Assembly: GCA_031289315.1 (NCBI GenBank)
Contig: JAITPR010000022.1
Span: 62,001 to 126,000 of the forward strand
Direction: 5' to 3'
Origin: Clostridiaceae bacterium
GTDB lineage: Bacteria > Bacillota > Clostridia > Christensenellales > CAG-917
Length of the DNA stretch: 64,000 bases
The notes under the pieces: generated by a model
Database searches by the model: none
The model's input: only the letters and a program-made list of their open reading frames with translations
What the model was told of the DNA's origin: nothing
Position numbers and translations under genes: made by a program
Shown: positions 62,843-64,000 of the stretch, piece by piece
Position numbering within the stretch: the first letter of the stretch is position 1
Layout of the letters: each line of letters opens with the position of its first letter

Positions 62843-64000
62843 TTAGAGCCGTTTTTTGGCGCGTTTTACGACTTTTTTTATGGACAGTGTAATGCTTTCG
62901 CCGTTAATATCCCACTGCTTAACGTAGCGCTCCTTGCCGTTAAGCGTTTTCAAAACGCCGTCGGCAAGCACGTCGTCGAAGAAGGCTTTACCTTCCAAAA
63001 CCTCCAACGCCTTGCCGCTCCCCGCGTAAGCAAGCTTGATGTGGTCGGTTACCTCATAGCCGGCTTCCTTGCGCATGGTCTGTATTTTAGACACAAGCTC
63101 ACGCTCGATACCCTCTAGAAGCAACTCTTCCGTGATATTCGTGTTGAGAATTACCGTCAAGCCCTCTCCGCTTTCGGAGGCGAAGCCGGTTTTATTTCTG
63201 GCGGAAATGAGAATGTCGTCACGCGAAAGAGAAAATTTCGCTTCGCCTACCCTTGCCGTGAACACGCCTCCGTTTTCCGTAGCGTCCACAATGGCGCCGC
63301 CGTCCGCCGTATCCAAATAGGTGCGGATTTGATTGAGAAGCTTGCCGTACTTAGGACCCAACGTCTTCAATTGCGGCTTCAACTCATACACGATAAATTC
63401 GCGTTCGTTGGCAACCTCCGTGATTTCGCGTACGTTCAGTTCGTCTTCCGCAAGCGCCTTCAATTCCGGCGTAAGCCCGCTTATATCGCCCTTATACAAC
63501 AGCTTCGACAGCGGTTGACGATTTTTGATATTGGCTTTATTTCTTGCGGCGCGCCCCAAAACCACCGTTTTCAACACGGACTCCATACCGATTTCCAGCG
63601 CGGCGTCATCGTAACGCGCGTCCGCGGTCGGGAAATCGCAAAGATGCACGCTTTCCGGCGCGTCCTTGAAGAACGGCGTAACTAGATTTTGATATATGCT
63701 TTCGGTCATGAACGGTACGAACGGCGCGGCAACCTTGGAAAGCTCCGTTAAAGCCGTCCAAAGCGTAGTATATGCCGCCGCCTTGTCGGGCGTCATATCC
63801 TTTCCCCAAAACCGTTCGCGTGAACGGCGAACATACCAGTTCGACAGATTGTCTGTAAACTCTTGTATTTTACGCGCGCTTTCGGTTAGCTTATATTCCG
63901 CCATATTCTCGTCTACAAAACGGATAAGGCTGTTTAATTCGGCTAGCAACCACCTATCCATAACGGAAAGCTCTTGCTCCGACAGCTTATATTCCGACGG
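62843..64000 (-). CDS. ileS: Isoleucine--tRNA ligase, C-terminal part only
   Basis: The cytoplasmic class I synthetase that charges tRNA-Ile. The last ~385 residues are visible, and the frame is open through the right edge (PSEYKLSEQELSVMDRWLL leads in). The region covers the anticodon-binding helical domain (NLSNWYVRRSRERFWGKDMT, VAAPFVPFMTESIYQNLV), then the junction helix NKANIKNRQPLSKL and a C-terminal domain (LKTLGPKYGKLLNQIRTYLD). The ending is basic (KKVVKRAKKRL). NIKNRQPL and the following domain are typical of the long, eukaryote-like IleS type rather than the shorter Zn-finger form. An internal ATG at 63961 is not the true start. Confidence 0.94.
   Translation of the reverse strand, partial: PSEYKLSEQELSVMDRWLLAELNSLIRFVDENMAEYKLTESARKIQEFTDNLSNWYVRRSRERFWGKDMTPDKAAAYTTLWTALTELSKVAAPFVPFMTESIYQNLVTPFFKDAPESVHLCDFPTADARYDDAALEIGMESVLKTVVLGRAARNKANIKNRQPLSKLLYKGDISGLTPELKALAEDELNVREITEVANEREFIVYELKPQLKTLGPKYGKLLNQIRTYLDTADGGAIVDATENGGVFTARVGEAKFSLSRDDILISARNKTGFASESGEGLTVILNTNITEELLLEGIERELVSKIQTMRKEAGYEVTDHIKLAYAGSGKALEVLEGKAFFDDVLADGVLKTLNGKERYVKQWDINGESITLSIKKVVKRAKKRL

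Overview
The window looks like a chromosomal segment of an endospore-forming, Gram-positive clostridial bacterium, probably an uncultured gut-type Clostridia lineage. The basis is spoVAC-spoVAD-spoVAE and a yunB-like gene, sigma-A-type promoters (TTGACA/17/TATAAT), strong GGAGG ribosome sites, tRNA genes with encoded CCA ends, and Firmicutes-style surface proteins with InlB-like (GW) repeats. The assignment below Clostridia is inference.

Layout. 1-2901: pheT (cut by the left edge) and pheS, leftward. 3.2-5.0 kb: a perfect 24-bp inverted repeat and a Xer-type tyrosine recombinase. 5.2-8.1 kb: an unusual PadR-headed protein with a very long R-E-V/D-R-P-V-E repeat and a C-terminal membrane domain. 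8.4-11.4 kb: sporulation genes (yunB rightward; spoVAC-D-E leftward) with a triplicated spoVAC translation start. 11.7-12.2 kb: a lipoprotein. 12.5-14.9 kb: six tRNA genes (Pro, Asp, Phe, Met/Ile2, Thr, Tyr). Between tRNA-Asp and tRNA-Phe lies a five-copy tandem array of about 190-bp non-coding units with covarying hairpins. 15.0-18.4 kb: an AT-richer island with a phage-type integrase, a broken ORF and a membrane-anchored beta-helix protein. 18.5-21.0 kb: a MATE exporter and an APH-fold kinase. 21.6-28.4 kb: a papain-like peptidase carrying 20 InlB-type repeats. 28.9-29.05 kb: tRNA-Thr(GGT) and a broken duplicate. 29.2-61.5 kb: a cell-surface locus with a GW-repeat protein, three small single-anchor proteins and one uninterrupted 8652-codon ORF made mostly of MBG/YDG-type repeats. 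61.9-64 kb: a class I methyltransferase and the C-terminal end of ileS, leftward.

Two dispersed repeat families tie the window together. The first is a MITE-like inverted-repeat element (ends close to GTGTGGACAATTCGCGGTGA, about 70-bp and 170-bp forms, about nine full or partial copies). In three cases it fills almost the whole predicted 5' UTR between promoter and ribosome site, and in a fourth (pheS) it lies in the leader. The second (core AGGGGACCTTTCGACTGCGC) clusters around 32.5-35.1 kb; one copy is translated as part of the N-terminus of the giant protein.

The observations I would examine first are the tandem structured-RNA-like array, the element used as a 5' leader, the spoVAC leader mini-ORFs with ATGA overlaps, the PadR/repeat/membrane fusion, and the giant MBG operon. 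All product names are from reading the sequence; no database search was run.
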